DNA of 64,000 nucleotides from Stropharia rugosoannulata (Eukaryota; Basidiomycota; Agaricomycetes; Agaricales; Strophariaceae): NCBI GenBank assembly GCA_028532985.1, contig JANCIK010000001.1, positions 3,224,001 to 3,288,000 on the forward strand. Direction: 5' to 3'. Numbering within the stretch: the stretch's first letter is position 1; every line of letters starts with the position of its first letter. The translations under genes and the position numbers were made by a program. Below the pieces are notes generated by a model. That model was not told where the DNA came from. It ran no database searches and saw only the letters and a list, made by a program, of their open reading frames with translations. Of this stretch, positions 1 to 11,112 are shown piece after piece.

Positions 1-350
1 CTTCAATATATCGACTCCATGCTGATTTGCTTGATAAATTTATTTCATGAAGCTCGGCGTAGCTACATCCTCGAGCGTAGAACTCATAAACAGCCCTTAG
101 TAGATATCAGAAAGCACCGTAGCATAATAGATGCAACACATGCTTACTTGATCAAAATACAGCGTCTTGCGAGAAGACGTGCGTGTTCCTCCTCTTCAAG
201 TTCAACGACCATGAATGGTCTAGTTGGATCTCTGCCTCGAGGATCCTGAGGCAGGGTGATTGGTATACCCAGTAGTTCTCCGATAGACTGTAGCTCCGGA
301 AGTCGGAAATCATTGTGCGCCTGAGCAAACTGGATGAGAAAGCAAGGCAT
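1..350 (-). CDS. TRM11: tRNA (guanine-N2)-methyltransferase TRM11, N-terminal part (cut by window edge)
   Basis: Two exons are visible on the minus strand, 350-148 and 95-1, joined over an intron with a GTAAGC donor and an AAG acceptor; the reading frame runs off the left edge. The start is the ATG at 350. The first 68 residues resemble the TRM11/TRMT11 N-terminus: a 'FLIQFAQAHNDFRLPEL' opening, a 'PTRPFMVVELEEEEHARLLARR' type strand-helix, then 'KAVYEFYARGCSYAELH' from exon 2. In characterised homologues this protein, with TRM112, methylates G10 of cytosolic tRNAs; this N-terminal part belongs to the THUMP-like RNA-binding region and the methyltransferase domain would lie outside the window. 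The gene is divergent from SWS1, and a solo LTR begins 157 bp upstream of its start codon. The family assignment is from remembered motifs and is fairly secure. Confidence 0.8.
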
Positions 351-501
351 GACCGTATGCTTGAAATTTCAAAAGCTGGGGTGATAAGTAGTGGTAGATT
401 GGAAACCAGGTGTAGTCGCCGAAGAGATTAGATCCCAAAGTAGTAATGAAATTTAAAAAGCGGAAGGATGATCGGAGTTGCGATCGGGGATGCCCAGTGG
501 C

Positions 502-777
502 CATCTTGTGACGGACCGCCTGTCGTCGTCACAATCTCCAGTATATCTTATCTTATCCTTGTCTTATCCCAATCTCATCCACTTAGATATTTCTTATCCT
601 TTTATCTACTCATCCTATCTCATTTATTTACAGTATAAACATTCCTGTAGAGTATATAAAGGGGCTCTACCTACAATGTAGACCCCAGTCTTGAATACCA
701 CAGCATTAATCCGTCTGTTGCTTTTGAGGCTCACTCGTGTGCCGGGACTCGTGTGAATCACGCCCCGTCACACATCT
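502..777 (+). mobile_element. Solo LTR of an LTR retrotransposon, with 5-bp target-site duplication
   Basis: Bases 507-772 form a 266-bp element that begins TGTGACGG and ends CCGTCACA, a perfect 8-bp terminal inverted repeat with the TG...CA ends of retroviral-type LTRs. It is flanked on both sides by CATCT (502-506 and 773-777), the 5-bp duplication expected of integrase insertion. Inside are TTATC-rich direct repeats at about 548-600 and a TATA box (TATATAAA) at about 653-660, which would drive transcription to the right. There is no internal retrotransposon coding sequence, so this is a solo LTR left by LTR-LTR recombination. Whether the parent was Ty3/gypsy or Ty1/copia cannot be told from the LTR alone. 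Confidence 0.88.
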
Positions 778-912
778 GCTCGCGTCTCTGTACTGCCAAC
801 ATCAAGCCAACAACGTCCATGTTCTGTATTAGCGCTCACTAGCATTCCTCCAAACCATCTGCATATATGCATTACTACAATAAGTCTGGCTAAATAACAT
901 CAATCTACTCAA

Positions 913-1509
913 ATGTCAACTTCTTTTCACGACGCCCTGGACCTTGCGAAAGCTGTCTTTGAATCTATCGAACCGGATGAATGCAAGTAGTCACGCTGGG
1001 ATACTGAACTTGCTATATATCTGTAACTCAAGACACGTAGTACCAGATGCTACACTCTCAAGGCTTCAAGCTTTATTTCCTGAAAAGATGGTCATAGCAG
1101 CGCTTGACATAATTGACCGCATGAACGGTACGCCGACATCTCTGACTGTGGAAGAAGTTGTGGCTTATCTGTACCAGTGACGCATTGCACAACACCCTGG
1201 GGCCATACAGAATATCAAATTCTCAGCTCTCTACAGAGTTACACAGTATTTCTTGATCTTGCAAACGCGAAGCTGCCCCATTCTTGCACATGCCCTGCCT
1301 TTATGTCTTCTACGTTGTTGACCAAATCGCAAATCATGGTTCGCCCTAACACCTTTGCATTTTAACGCCACCTGACAGTTTATGGCCAGTGCAAGCATAT
1401 ACTAGCAACCGTGATCGCGTGCAGAATGAATTTGTGCCTAGAACGTCTAACTACAGCCGATGATTTAGTTGCTATTTACATGGAACAATACAGGATGGAT
1501 TCCGAGTGA
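913..1509 (+). CDS. SWS1: SWIM zinc-finger protein of the SWS1/ZSWIM7 family
   Basis: Four exons, 913-986, 1063-1127, 1178-1338 and 1390-1509, give a 139-residue protein with all junctions in phase. The SWIM signature CxC...CxH is complete across the last intron: 'SCTCPAF' in exon 3 and 'MCKHILA' in exon 4. A preceding 'YTVFLDL' strand and an upstream helix 'MVIAALDIIDRMN' also fit. SWS1 (ZSWIM7 in animals) partners a RAD51 paralogue in the Shu complex and promotes Rad51 filament formation in homologous recombination. Exon 1 is the weakest part: the acceptor at 1062 was chosen because it alone keeps the frame, and an alternative N-terminus is possible. The promoter region carries the solo LTR, whose right end lies 141 bp before the ATG. 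Confidence 0.78.
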
Positions 1510-1872
1510 AGCAGGATCGAAAGGCTTAAGTTTGTTCAAAAGCGCGGTTAGGTGTTCCAGGCTACGGAAATTTCTTTACGATGCATTCAGTGCTTGTACA
1601 ATGGATTTGTTTTCGTCTCATTTGCCGTTATCCTAGATGACGCATCTAGGAAAACATGTGGAATTCATTATTGGTATAATAGGTTTCATCAATGAGGACA
1701 ATCGTAAGGATAAGAAGTATTACTACAACATTATCTGGAACTATATACTAAGCAAGATAATATGTTGATACATAGGCGGTCTATAGTAGAGGTTCAGAAT
1801 TAACATACAGGGTATACATATCCGTTTACGGTACGCGGTCTTAAGATTGAAGGATGTATGTATCAATCATTT
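1510..1872. other. Intergenic, convergent 3' ends
   Basis: AT-rich spacer between the stop of SWS1 and the stop of the minus-strand zinc-finger gene. It presumably holds both 3' UTRs. No open reading frame, repeat or RNA gene is evident. Confidence 0.6.
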
Positions 1873-4278
1873 CTAGTCGTTTCCAACGAGCATACATTTG
1901 TCCTCACGAATTCGCCACCGCAGGAGATTTGCATATTCAGTCAGCTCTATTGCTAGTCGCTTGAACTGGGCCAGACGGGGAGGAAGCGCCTTTTCTTTGT
2001 GGGAACTTGAAGCGCCACCAAACTCGTTGCTCCTGGAGTCATCATCATCATTAACGCCTGCCTTGATGGAGATATACTGCGCAAGTCGAGTTATCTCATC
2101 AGGGTCCCAGAATCCCCACCATTTCTCGGCGTCAGGGCTTTCTTCTTCTTCGGAGTCAGAGTCAGAGTGAGGGCTGTTATTAGCTATGGTCTTGCGGTTC
2201 TCCGTAGGGCAAGGGTTTTTTCCCCATGCAGCAATGAACCATGACCACTCGCGCATTTCCATCCTCTCCTCTACTGACGGAAGAAGGCACTTCTTCTTCA
2301 GTTTGTATGCTTTCCCATTTGCAGCGTGATCCAGATATTCAAGGGCGCTTTCCCTTTCGGTCATGCCTGGAAACAAAGCATAGTAGACACAACCATCGGA
2401 GTCCGTACCTAACGGCGTGAAACGGGGAGCGAAGCTGGGTACTATAATCTTGAGCGCATTCTCAATATTCGTGATCTGGAGTTTGTGTGCGCTTCGTCTA
2501 TCCCGATTCTACAGATGAGATAAGTGCAAATTCAAATGACATACTATATTGATAATTACCTCTTGTTTCTTGTTCTTGTCTTTCGGCGCTATTTCCATAG
2601 CATTTCGGACCTTCTCCCATCTTTCATTCTCAATCCTCGTTGCATCTCTGGCATCACGTCCGAAATCCCTGACATCCTTCGTTCCCTGGTCAATTTCGTC
2701 TCTGATGGAGCTGGTTTCGAGTGCTGAATGAATGAGGGATAACAGCACGGGGATCATTTGAGAAGAGTGTGTTATACCGAATGCCGCAGTGTCAGTCTGA
2801 CGGAGACTGCGACGAGCACTGATCGTAACGACGGGAGCAGCAGCAGGATCAGGAAATGTAAGTGCCATGTCATTGTCTGCACCTGAATTGAACTCAGGGG
2901 ACAAATGCCGGGTATGTGCTATCTCGTCGCGCATGCGAGAGAGAACGGTCCAGATCTTATTCAAGTTCATACCCGAGGTTCTCAAGTCTTTGACCGAGTT
3001 TTTAATAATCTACGAGAAGGGCGCCAGTCAGTAATGTTTCCGTATGCTCTCAGGGATCCCTAACTTTGCAAAAGTATGATTCCTGATGTTTGGCTAGAGC
3101 ACCTAGAAGACTTATCATCAACGCCTTGATGCACATATCGCTGACCCAAGAGTCCTCATTTTGTTTCCGGCCTCCGATCAAATCTAATTCTTCTATGTGG
3201 CTCTTTGCCACGACTGGTTCCAAGAAATCGCCAAACCGAAGGAAAAATTCACGAATAAGAATTCTTTGGTCCGCTTCTTCTTGGTCAAGGTTGAGATGGA
3301 GTCGGGTCCAGATAACTTTTGGCAAAGGCTTCAACTTCACACTAGTTGTGGCGATAGCTTTTTGTTTTGCTTTGGTTTGTTTCAGCTCTTTGGCCTTCAA
3401 AGGCTTTGAAGGAGATGCAGAAACTTTCACTTTTGATGCTTTAGTAATGAATCTAAAGCCAATTCAGTAAACCTAATTCATACTAATCCATCCAAGGAAC
3501 TCACCCGACTGGTTCTAGTCCTTTCGCCTTCCTACACCTTGGGCAGTTACATACATCCCTGCACTTCGGGCACCTATGATGATGTGAGCGTTGTCAAAAG
3601 GGTTCAGCATGAATCATACATACTTGAAACCACATATAGCACCGTTCTTCTCGGATGCCTGAAGTTTCACCTTTTCGAAATCTTCTTCGTACCTGTTCTT
3701 CAGGCAATATTTACAGTATTTGTTAACACAGGCCCGCTCCTTGGGAGTTGCACTTTTCGCGGTTTGGTATTGTTCGATCACGGTGCACCTTATAGTATCT
3801 AGGTATGGATATAATTATGGTAACTACGTGCGCTTGCCTGGCACTTACCTGCTGCATTTCTTTTCTTGTTACATTGGTGGCAGTATACAAACCCATTAGG
3901 AAACTCTTCAGAAGCATTGTTGGGGTACCCCGGTGCTTCCGTTCGTCTGAATTTAATTGGAGCAGAGGCCGAGCCATCCATAGACATCCTTGATTTCTTT
4001 TGCGAAATGATCACGCCATCAAGGATTTGCGAGGAAGCGTCGCGGTCAGACATCTTGCGTTTTGAGGAGGTTAATGCGGAAGAGGACGATTGTTGTTGCA
4101 TGGTCAACGAGTGGGGTCGCAACGGCGTGTTTTCTTTAAGCTTGCTACTAGGCTGAGGAACGTGGCTCGCCAAGACAGAGCCGCGGGTGCGAGTAGAGAC
4201 GAGGGGAGAGGAAGGGACTTGGACGTAGGCTTTATTGAGTCTTTGAACTGCAGAAAGTGTATTTGTCGTTGAGGTCAT
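1873..4278 (-). CDS. Nuclear protein with zf-4CXXC_R1 (MAO-A repressor R1) zinc-finger domain
   Basis: Six exons (4278-3849, 3798-3624, 3573-3505, 3452-3065, 3009-2560, 2508-1873) encode 715 residues, all phases consistent. From about residue 135 there is a cysteine-rich block of paired CxxC motifs: 'YCHQCNKKRN', 'CVNKYCKYCLKNRYEEDF' and 'KCPKCRDVCNCPRCRK'. This is the order of the zinc-finger domain named after monoamine-oxidase A repressor R1 (RAM2/CDCA7-like), a nuclear DNA- or chromatin-binding module. The N-terminus is Ser/Pro/Lys-rich and probably disordered. The C-terminal half, starting with a helix at 'RILIREFFLRFGDFL', looks like the DDT/WHIM-type helical region seen in fungal members, which I state only as likely. 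An acidic DSDSEEEE tract lies near the end. It is divergent from TIM17 with 234 bp between start codons. The cellular role in fungi is not known to me. Confidence 0.8.
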
Positions 4279-4512
4279 CGCTGAAGGAGAGTGGCAGTAA
4301 GATCTAAACAAACAGTAAGCACGGCGTTAATTCAACGCGACATATACGTCACGTGCATGTTAATCGGGCCTACACGTGTCTGGGGGAACTAAAAAGTTTC
4401 ACGACTTTCTTGAGTCTGCTCAAAGCCACACTGCTGTGACTGTCGCGTTCCTATTCTTTCCTCCGCCTTCTCTTCAAGCCCCACGTTTAAATCCTTCTTA
4501 TAGAATAATAAT

Positions 4513-5186
4513 ATGTCGGCCGCAGACCACACCAGAGATCCCTGGTCAGTCCGTATAACTACTATTGGCGGGTATGTGCTAACGTGTCTCCAGCCCATGG
4601 GTGATTCTCAATGACTTCGGTGGTGCTTTCTCAATGGGTGCTGTTGGCGGTGGTATATGGTATGGAATCAAAGGAGCTAGAAATTCTCCTAGGGTGAGTG
4701 CCATACCCTGGAAATATGGTGCTCACTTTAACGTATTCTGTAGGGCGAACGATTCGTTGGCGCCATTTCGTCAATAAAAGCCCGGGCGCCTGTGACCGGC
4801 GGTAACTTTGGAGTTTGGGGAGGCATGTTTTCAACATTCGATTGCGCTGTTAAAGGTTGGCGGCAAAAAGAAGATGCCTGGAACGCTATAATTTCAGGTT
4901 TTATGACGGGTGGATGCTTAGCCCTACGAAGTAAATTGCTTACACCTCATTCTTTGAAAGTCTTGCTTATCGGTTTTATAGGTGGCCCACGCTCAGCCTT
5001 CGGCTCAGCGGTAGCGTGTGGTATTCTGTTAGGCGTGTTCGAGGGTGTCGGAGTCCTCATGTCGCGGGTGTTCAGTGAATCACAACGGCCGCAGATGGCG
5101 CCACGTAAGTAACGTACCCAGATTTCTACTATTGTGCTGACCTTACTTCATCCACAGTACCAGGTTCATCTCCCACTCCACAGTAG
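4513..5186 (+). CDS. TIM17: Mitochondrial import inner membrane translocase subunit TIM17
   Basis: Exons 4513-4544, 4594-4693, 4744-5104 and 5158-5186 give 173 residues, close to the usual 150-170 for the family. The start matches the Tim17 N-terminus ('DHTRDPCPW' followed by '[19 protein letters not shown]'), and the glycine-rich transmembrane segments with '[20 protein letters not shown]' and '[18 protein letters not shown]' are the Tim17/22/23 pattern. Tim17 forms, with Tim23, the presequence translocase that moves precursors into the matrix and inner membrane. The Cys of 'PCPW' is kept, as in homologues where it contributes to a disulfide. The last nine residues come from a tiny fourth exon, so the C-terminus is slightly less certain. 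Confidence 0.93.
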
Positions 5187-5767
5187 ACGACGTATTCACG
5201 TTATGTTATATATTATATTTCCTATATTAACCACTGCTTACCGGATATACCATTGGGATGTGGCTAGACACCTCCGCCTACGAAACGCAAATCTATGAAT
5301 CCTACCAGCCACCAAGCCTGCTTGCCAACTAAAATTCAGGATTCTTTGTCTTAATGCCGCTCTAGAACGCATGCGACTGCGGATCTCTTTCATCCAGTCA
5401 CTTTTCCATGCTCGGCTCCATGTTCAGCTCACGACCAGAGGGCTGATTTCTAAATTTTGTCTGATCTGGTCAAAACAACACCTATGCATTCAGGGTTTAT
5501 AGTTCCTTGTCGTCTTTTCTAGTTTCTCGTGCTGACTCTGGTGGATTTTACCTCTGAGTACCTAGTATCAAAACCTCGTCAGTCTTGACTATATTATGTA
5601 AGTACTAGCCTGCGTCTGCCTATTATGTATGTCCTCCTCTCCTTTTGCCTGACGTCATTTGTTCCACTGAGACGTCAGAAAGTGCCCTAGCCACCTATAT
5701 AATGGCCTTGTTGGGGAGAGCTGGGGCTTTACATTTTGTCTTCCCCACCACGATTAACCTACCAATT
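5187..5767. other. Intergenic region upstream of the BLI-3-like gene
   Basis: Holds the 3' end of TIM17 and the promoter of the next gene. A TATA-like 'CTATATAATGG' at about 5695-5705 sits some 65 bp upstream of the ATG. No gene seen. Confidence 0.5.
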
Positions 5768-6659
5768 ATGACTACTATCAACAACAAGCTTGACCCGTAT
5801 TCCGCGAAAGCCCAGAACCTCATAGCGAGTCCTCAGGAAAAGATTCAAGGTGTGCAAACGCTCCTCTTCGCGTGGCCTCTCCAAAGCCGACTCTTCCCTA
5901 GGATTGAAAGAAATTATGAAGTCTACTGGCACGGCAATGCTTACTACTCGTTCCATTGATGGGCATCTCCATTCGAGAGCCATGGTTCCTGTTCCCCGTA
6001 TGTGTTCATGACCTAGTAAGTTCATGCGAGTAAAACCGACATTCGTTTTCCAAAAAGCTTCTTCGGAGACACAGTTAACCCTCACATTCATCGCGAATAA
6101 TGTCTCACACAAATTTGAAGAGATCGATAATGATGCACATGTCAACGTGAGTTACTTAAATCCGTCGACGACTGATTGGGCATCGTAAGTTGGAAATTCC
6201 GTTGTCGTAGCTGAGCATATTCACCTCCTTGCTTCTAGATTCTCCGGGAGGGCTAATATTATCAATGATCACGAAGAAATCAAGAAAAATTGGTCCACAG
6301 GGTCTGTCATCTCACATTATCACTTCTTGCACTTTTCGTTGTTGATGTGCAATGCAGAGTCTCAGCTTGGTTCGGTGACTTGAAGGATGGTGTACACAAA
6401 GGTGATGCAAATGATCCTCGCGTTGCGTTGATTCAAGTCATTCCCGACGAGATTCGTTACTGGCAAACAACGAAGGGCAAGTTAGGAAGGGCAGTTGATA
6501 TCGGTGTCAGCGCCATTACCGGTAGTACAGCAGCACCAGGGGAGCTGCGCACTATCACGAAGAGCGAGGTGTGTGTGTCTGGAGCACATGAAATTAAAAT
6601 CTTAGTCCTAACTCCCTGCATAGATTCAGTTGACAGAGGGTCTACAATCCAAGAATTAA
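5768..6659 (+). CDS. BLI-3-type flavin-binding protein (pyridoxamine 5'-phosphate oxidase fold)
   Basis: Six exons (5768-5849, 5902-5997, 6058-6184, 6239-6301, 6358-6568, 6624-6659) encode 204 residues in frame. Landmarks are 'KLDPYSAKAQN', 'SPQEKIQGLKEIMKSTGTAM', 'LTTRSIDGHLHSRAM', 'FSGRANIINDHEEIKKNWS', 'AWFGDLKDGVHKGDANDPRV' and 'APGELRTITKSE'. These are the landmarks of fungal proteins related to Neurospora blue-light-inducible BLI-3 and to bacterial general stress protein 26, a split-barrel fold that binds FMN or a related cofactor. The substrate is unknown. In Neurospora the bli-3 transcript is induced by blue light; whether that holds here cannot be read from the promoter. The first intron (5850-5901) is essential to restore the frame. 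Confidence 0.85.
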
Positions 6660-7528
6660 ATTTTCAATGGGGAGATTCTCGTTTTGCTCTGTTGTTATTC
6701 TCGCAGAAATTTGGACGCTGGCAATGGCTGGGGTTACATACTTTACAGTCTTGTTCGAATGGACTTTGTGTGGACTATCTTTAGAATCTGTCATTCTCTG
6801 AGCTGCTGACCGATTCGGAATCGCCGTTATCCAGTCGGTCACTGTGATTAGAATCATGTTTGATTGCCTTTTGATTATTCGATAAAACAGTTTTCACTGT
6901 TCTACATCATGCCCATGACGATGACGAGTCGTCATGCAAGCCTCATCGATTCGAAGATAGGCATTGACAACAGCTCTTCTATTTTGGTGTGTTTCTCTTT
7001 CCCAGAGGAAATGGCAGAACTAATCACTGAGTTTAACAGAAGCATCCTGATCAAGAAGTCTACGTCCTACATGGATTTCCCCGATCTCTACGCAGCGGCA
7101 CGTGTGTGACGGGTGCGTTTTTTGTTTTTTTTTTGCTCGGCCTTTAGAGCGTACCTGCTGCTTCTACCATGTCGATGTCGCTTCGAGATCAATATAGAAG
7201 GAGCGCAAGGAGCTGTCAATCGTCCCCCATCAACGCTGCTGTTGTAGCTCAATTCTAGACCTAGCCTGGAATGCTACATCTGCGCTCAATTTGTCGATAC
7301 TTTGACTCAAAATAACACTAGCGAATGTTCGTTCAGGATCTCCATTTAAGTGACTAGTCAAGAGGCGCCCAATAGACGCATTTCGCCGACTTTCTGGATA
7401 GGTGATAATTCCACGCAAAGTTAAATCTGCTAAGTTTTAAACAAGCCGGTTCGACGCCAATAAAAGACGACAAAGCTATTCATTCTCCTCCCCTCCTTCT
7501 CGTTAACCAAACAACACCGTTCGAAAAA
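6660..7528. other. Intergenic region, no supported gene
   Basis: The plus strand has an open frame at about 6864-7109 with no recognisable motif, and there is a T-rich tract near 7118-7133. The last part is the promoter of the F-box gene. The 81-codon frame could be a gene remnant, but nothing supports it. Confidence 0.4.
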
Positions 7529-8938
7529 ATGACTTTAGGGATTTGCGACCTCCCTCCCGAACTCCTTGCCGCCATATTTAAAGAAGGACAGAAAATCACC
7601 TTGGAAGACGAAACTATGTTCGGCGTCTACGACTCGCCGACTGCTGGGCCGCCATGTATTATGCCCTTTGAAGTTCTCACGACGCACATCTGCTCCACCT
7701 TCCGTCAAGTATCACTCGCAACCCCGAGTCTTTGGACGACCCTACATTTACATTCCGGATGCCGAGTAGGCACAATTCTTGACAGGATAAGTCGCTCTGG
7801 CGCTTGCGAGCTCACCATTCGGCTGGATTCAGGTACCCAAGATGTGCAAATACACGCTACGAAGTTAAACATACTCGTGAACCATATTCTCAAAGAGTCT
7901 ATGCGCTGGGACACCCTTTTTTGTAGGCACGCCTGCGAGCACCTAGTCCAGCCCGTTGTAAAGCGCATTTGCTCTGCCTTCGCACCGAAGTTGCAGAGAC
8001 TCTCGCTGACGGTCGAGGACGTTATTGGCATGGACGCAAACTTGATTAACCAAAGTGTTAGCGAACCACAGATTTTCGGAAATGGACAGTCGCAGCTCCA
8101 GTTCGTCCGTTTACGGGGATTCGCCATTCACTTTTTCCGTCCGAGGCTCAGCAACGTTGTTACTCTCCATCTTGACCAAGTTAAATCCTTGACATTGGAG
8201 TACACCACTCTTTATCAAATTCTGACATGCTCACCTCACCTCGTCAACCTTTCTATATACGGTGATCTACTCCCTGTCGGTAGTTGGGTCGACCATCAGG
8301 AAATAAAAATCATATCCATCCCCAGTCTACAATCTCTACGTTTATACAGTGAATCCGGGGAGGGTTATGCTGGCTTTTTGGGGGCACTCAACATCCCAAT
8401 GTTACGCTCACTCACCCTTAAATCCTTGCACGAAAATGATCTTGATGCATTCTGGAACTTACCTGATTTGAACCTCATATTCCGCAACCTCACGTCCCTA
8501 AATTTTACGGAATTTGACTCTGATTTGAGCAGTCTTAATTACCAACCTATGTTCCAAGCCTTCGAAGGAATTAGCATATTTACTGCTGCTGGGACGACTC
8601 TTGCCAAGTCTACACTTGTACAATTATTGTCAGAAGGACATATCAATGGACCATGCGGATTGCCCTACACACCATGGCCCTTTTTGCACACTTTGGGCTT
8701 TACCGCAGACTTCACAGAGGAAGACCAGGGGATTATCGATTCGGTAGTAGCAGCACGTAAAAAAAGCGGCCACCCGATGTCTACGTTTCTACTTTGGGTC
8801 GATGGAGAAGAATTGGTTGAAGCGGAGTTGATGCCAGAATACCAACAGCATGCTGACATCGATTTAAAATTTTGCGGGGGCACTCTCACGTGGCCCGAAG
8901 AAAGTAGTTACTTTGACTTGGAGGACAATTTGTTTTAG
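7529..8938 (+). CDS. F-box protein with leucine-rich-repeat-like C-terminal region
   Basis: A single uninterrupted 469-codon frame. The N-terminus 'DLPPELLAAIF', then about 30 residues later 'TTHICSTFRQVSLATPSLWTTL', is the F-box-like pattern of the large Agaricomycete F-box family. The rest has regularly spaced Leu-rich strands ('LQRLSLTVEDV', 'LVNLSIYGDL', 'LQSLRLYSE', 'LRSLTLKSL') typical of the degenerate leucine-rich repeats that bind substrates. Such proteins join Skp1-Cullin1 ubiquitin ligases through the F-box. Members of this family are numerous, fast-evolving and often intronless in mushrooms, so no specific target can be proposed. It converges on RAD9 with 121 bp between stop codons. 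Confidence 0.82.
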   Translation: MTLGICDLPPELLAAIFKEGQKITLEDETMFGVYDSPTAGPPCIMPFEVLTTHICSTFRQVSLATPSLWTTLHLHSGCRVGTILDRISRSGACELTIRLDSGTQDVQIHATKLNILVNHILKESMRWDTLFCRHACEHLVQPVVKRICSAFAPKLQRLSLTVEDVIGMDANLINQSVSEPQIFGNGQSQLQFVRLRGFAIHFFRPRLSNVVTLHLDQVKSLTLEYTTLYQILTCSPHLVNLSIYGDLLPVGSWVDHQEIKIISIPSLQSLRLYSESGEGYAGFLGALNIPMLRSLTLKSLHENDLDAFWNLPDLNLIFRNLTSLNFTEFDSDLSSLNYQPMFQAFEGISIFTAAGTTLAKSTLVQLLSEGHINGPCGLPYTPWPFLHTLGFTADFTEEDQGIIDSVVAARKKSGHPMSTFLLWVDGEELVEAELMPEYQQHADIDLKFCGGTLTWPEESSYFDLEDNLF

Positions 8939-9059
8939 TGTTACACTTCCCCAGACAGTGAAATGCACAATACATATGGACATCTTATTATACACTTCTT
9001 GCTGTCTTGTTGCGTTCTAATCCTCAAAAAGAGGTTGAAATGTCTATAAAAAACATGTT

Positions 9060-10845
9060 TCATAAAACATTAGCGTATCCAGGACTCTTATCTGGAAGTA
9101 TCAATACCTTATCGACTGCTTCTGATTGTTGCGTAGCGGTTAAACAGTGGTCTTCCACTATCTCAAGACTCTCGTTATCAAGATCATCTACATCCATTTG
9201 GCCGTCGAAGTGTAAGTTTCGCATTTTTTCGATAGGAGCAGGTGGTTGGGACATGCATGAAAAATCGACCTCTTCGCCGTCACCGTCCAAAAGATCATTC
9301 AGTTGTTCTGCATACATTGCTTCTGCATCTAATCCTATGGCTCTTAAGGCCTCTTCATCAGCTACGGACATTTGAGACGAAGGTAAAAATAAGGGCTCCG
9401 TTTTAGCTTGCTTATATGAGGGATTACGATTGAACGCTAGATTGCCAGCGTCCTGATCATGATGAGCTTGACCTTGGGATGAACGGATCGGTGGGATGAA
9501 CAAAGGAGGGAGCATAGATCCGGACCTCGAAACGTTTGAAGATTGGCGATCTAATGATACAGCCTGCGCAGCCTTCACGGACTTCTTAACCCTGGGAGTC
9601 TCGTTGGCAGATTTTTCACGTTCACGTTTCCGCCCATTTACAGATTGGCTTGTACGTTGGGTTGAGCCTGGTACGCCTTGAATTTGACTTGTAGATATGA
9701 CGAATAAAACGTCCAGAGCATCGCCTTGCATTTCAATATATAACGGAGTAGCTGGCTCAGTAAAACGCATTTCCAAAGAAAGGGACAATGAGTCGGCAAA
9801 AGCTATAGTGGCCTGTGTAACATGATCCTCAGAAGTTTCAGAGACATATTTTGGAATGAATTTACATTAAATTCACGGAGATGGAAAGCCAAAGTAGTGG
9901 GAGTTTCTGCGATATCGTAGACGTCGAACTCGTCTGCGCTAACCGAGATTTCAGTGTAGAGTTGACCTTTTCCTTTACTAGTAATCAGATACAGTTAAAT
10001 AGTAGAAGAATAGTGAAAAATACCTCGACTGTCTATAGACGATTCCATGCTTTTAAGAACCACATCGCGATCCTCAAATTTCCACACAAGCTGTGGATCA
10101 GCGCGGGCTCCTTTAGCTATGGGGAAATGATCGAGAAGGTCTTTTAACGCTTTAGGTCCAATTATGAGACGAGACTCATTAGTGGGATTCGGAGCGCCTG
10201 GGGTCATGATTGACTCTGGAGTGAAGAGCACAAGACGATGAGTCTTTATAACCCCTATGGTATATCAATTAAAAACAGGAGTTTTATATAGTTGATAAGC
10301 ACTGTTACCATGTTTACAGTAGAACCTGACAATAAATCTGCTCTCCAGTGTATCGTCCTCATCATCCGCATTGTCTAAATTTTGATCGCCTTCGACAATG
10401 GCAAACTCGCAGCGTTCGACTGATTTCTCCACGGTACGATGCTTTAATATGGATAAAAGCGACTGAAGATGGCGTAAAATGAATGCTATGTTAGCAAGTC
10501 ACGAGTGTCATAGCATACCTTCCTATACCTTCACTGTAAGTTGCCCTGTAACATTGCGTTCTTCTTGAGAGTTACTGGCTCTGTCACTATGCGGGGAACC
10601 TAGCTTATACCTGGCGAAAAATTGTCTTTCGTATTTGAAAAGACAGAAAGCCGATTTAGATGAGTTTGTCGCAGAGAGTGAAATATAGTCGGGGGTAGCG
10701 TAAATTGACAGTTCGTCTCCATATCTGGATAGGCAGGTTAAAGCCTTTGTGAATGCTGCTGGAGTATAAGGACGGAAATCAAACAGAAATCATCTTAGTA
10801 TGAGATCTTACATTTCAGTGAAAATACATCAAGTGAGGCCTGCAT
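9060..10845 (-). CDS. RAD9: DNA-damage checkpoint clamp subunit RAD9
   Basis: Six exons (10845-10812, 10755-10529, 10462-10309, 10254-10024, 9972-9866, 9812-9060) give 501 residues with consistent phases. The PCNA-like N-terminal domain is clear: 'ALTCLSRYGDELSIYA', 'LSATNSSKSAFCLFKYE', 'VTGQL', 'SLLSILKHRTVEKSVERCEF' and 'FIVRFYCKHG'. The second clamp half ends with 'FADSLSLSLEMRFTEPATP'. The C-terminal 170 residues are low-complexity and acidic, matching the phosphorylated tail of Rad9 that recruits TopBP1/Rad4. Rad9 forms the 9-1-1 clamp with Rad1 and Hus1. The first intron ends in a CAGCAG (NAGNAG) acceptor, so the protein may exist with or without one extra residue at position 12. It is divergent from TSR1 with 267 bp between starts. 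Confidence 0.9.
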
Positions 10846-11112
10846 CCTTATCAATAAATCGTTAAACCTGTTTTCATCCTCGTTTTACGCTGAAAGGGCA
10901 AAGACGGTGAATGTGGTAGCACCTGTTGAGGCCAAGTTGTGGCAAACCGTGACTGTATCAGCCTTGCTCCGGCCCGCTCTAACCCGCCTACTTCCTTACG
11001 GGGTAATATTTTTTGGGCAGTGATCATTTTATCAATTACTTACCATTGACCATACCTCCACTCTGTCCAGTATTCGTTATCCGGGTATTCCTTTGTTCAT
11101 CGTGAGGCTGTA

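Noticed and set aside
6864..7109. 81-codon plus-strand ORF upstream of the F-box gene
   Set aside because: No family resemblance; the end 'FPDLYAAARV' did not match anything I know. Could be a remnant but is unsupported.
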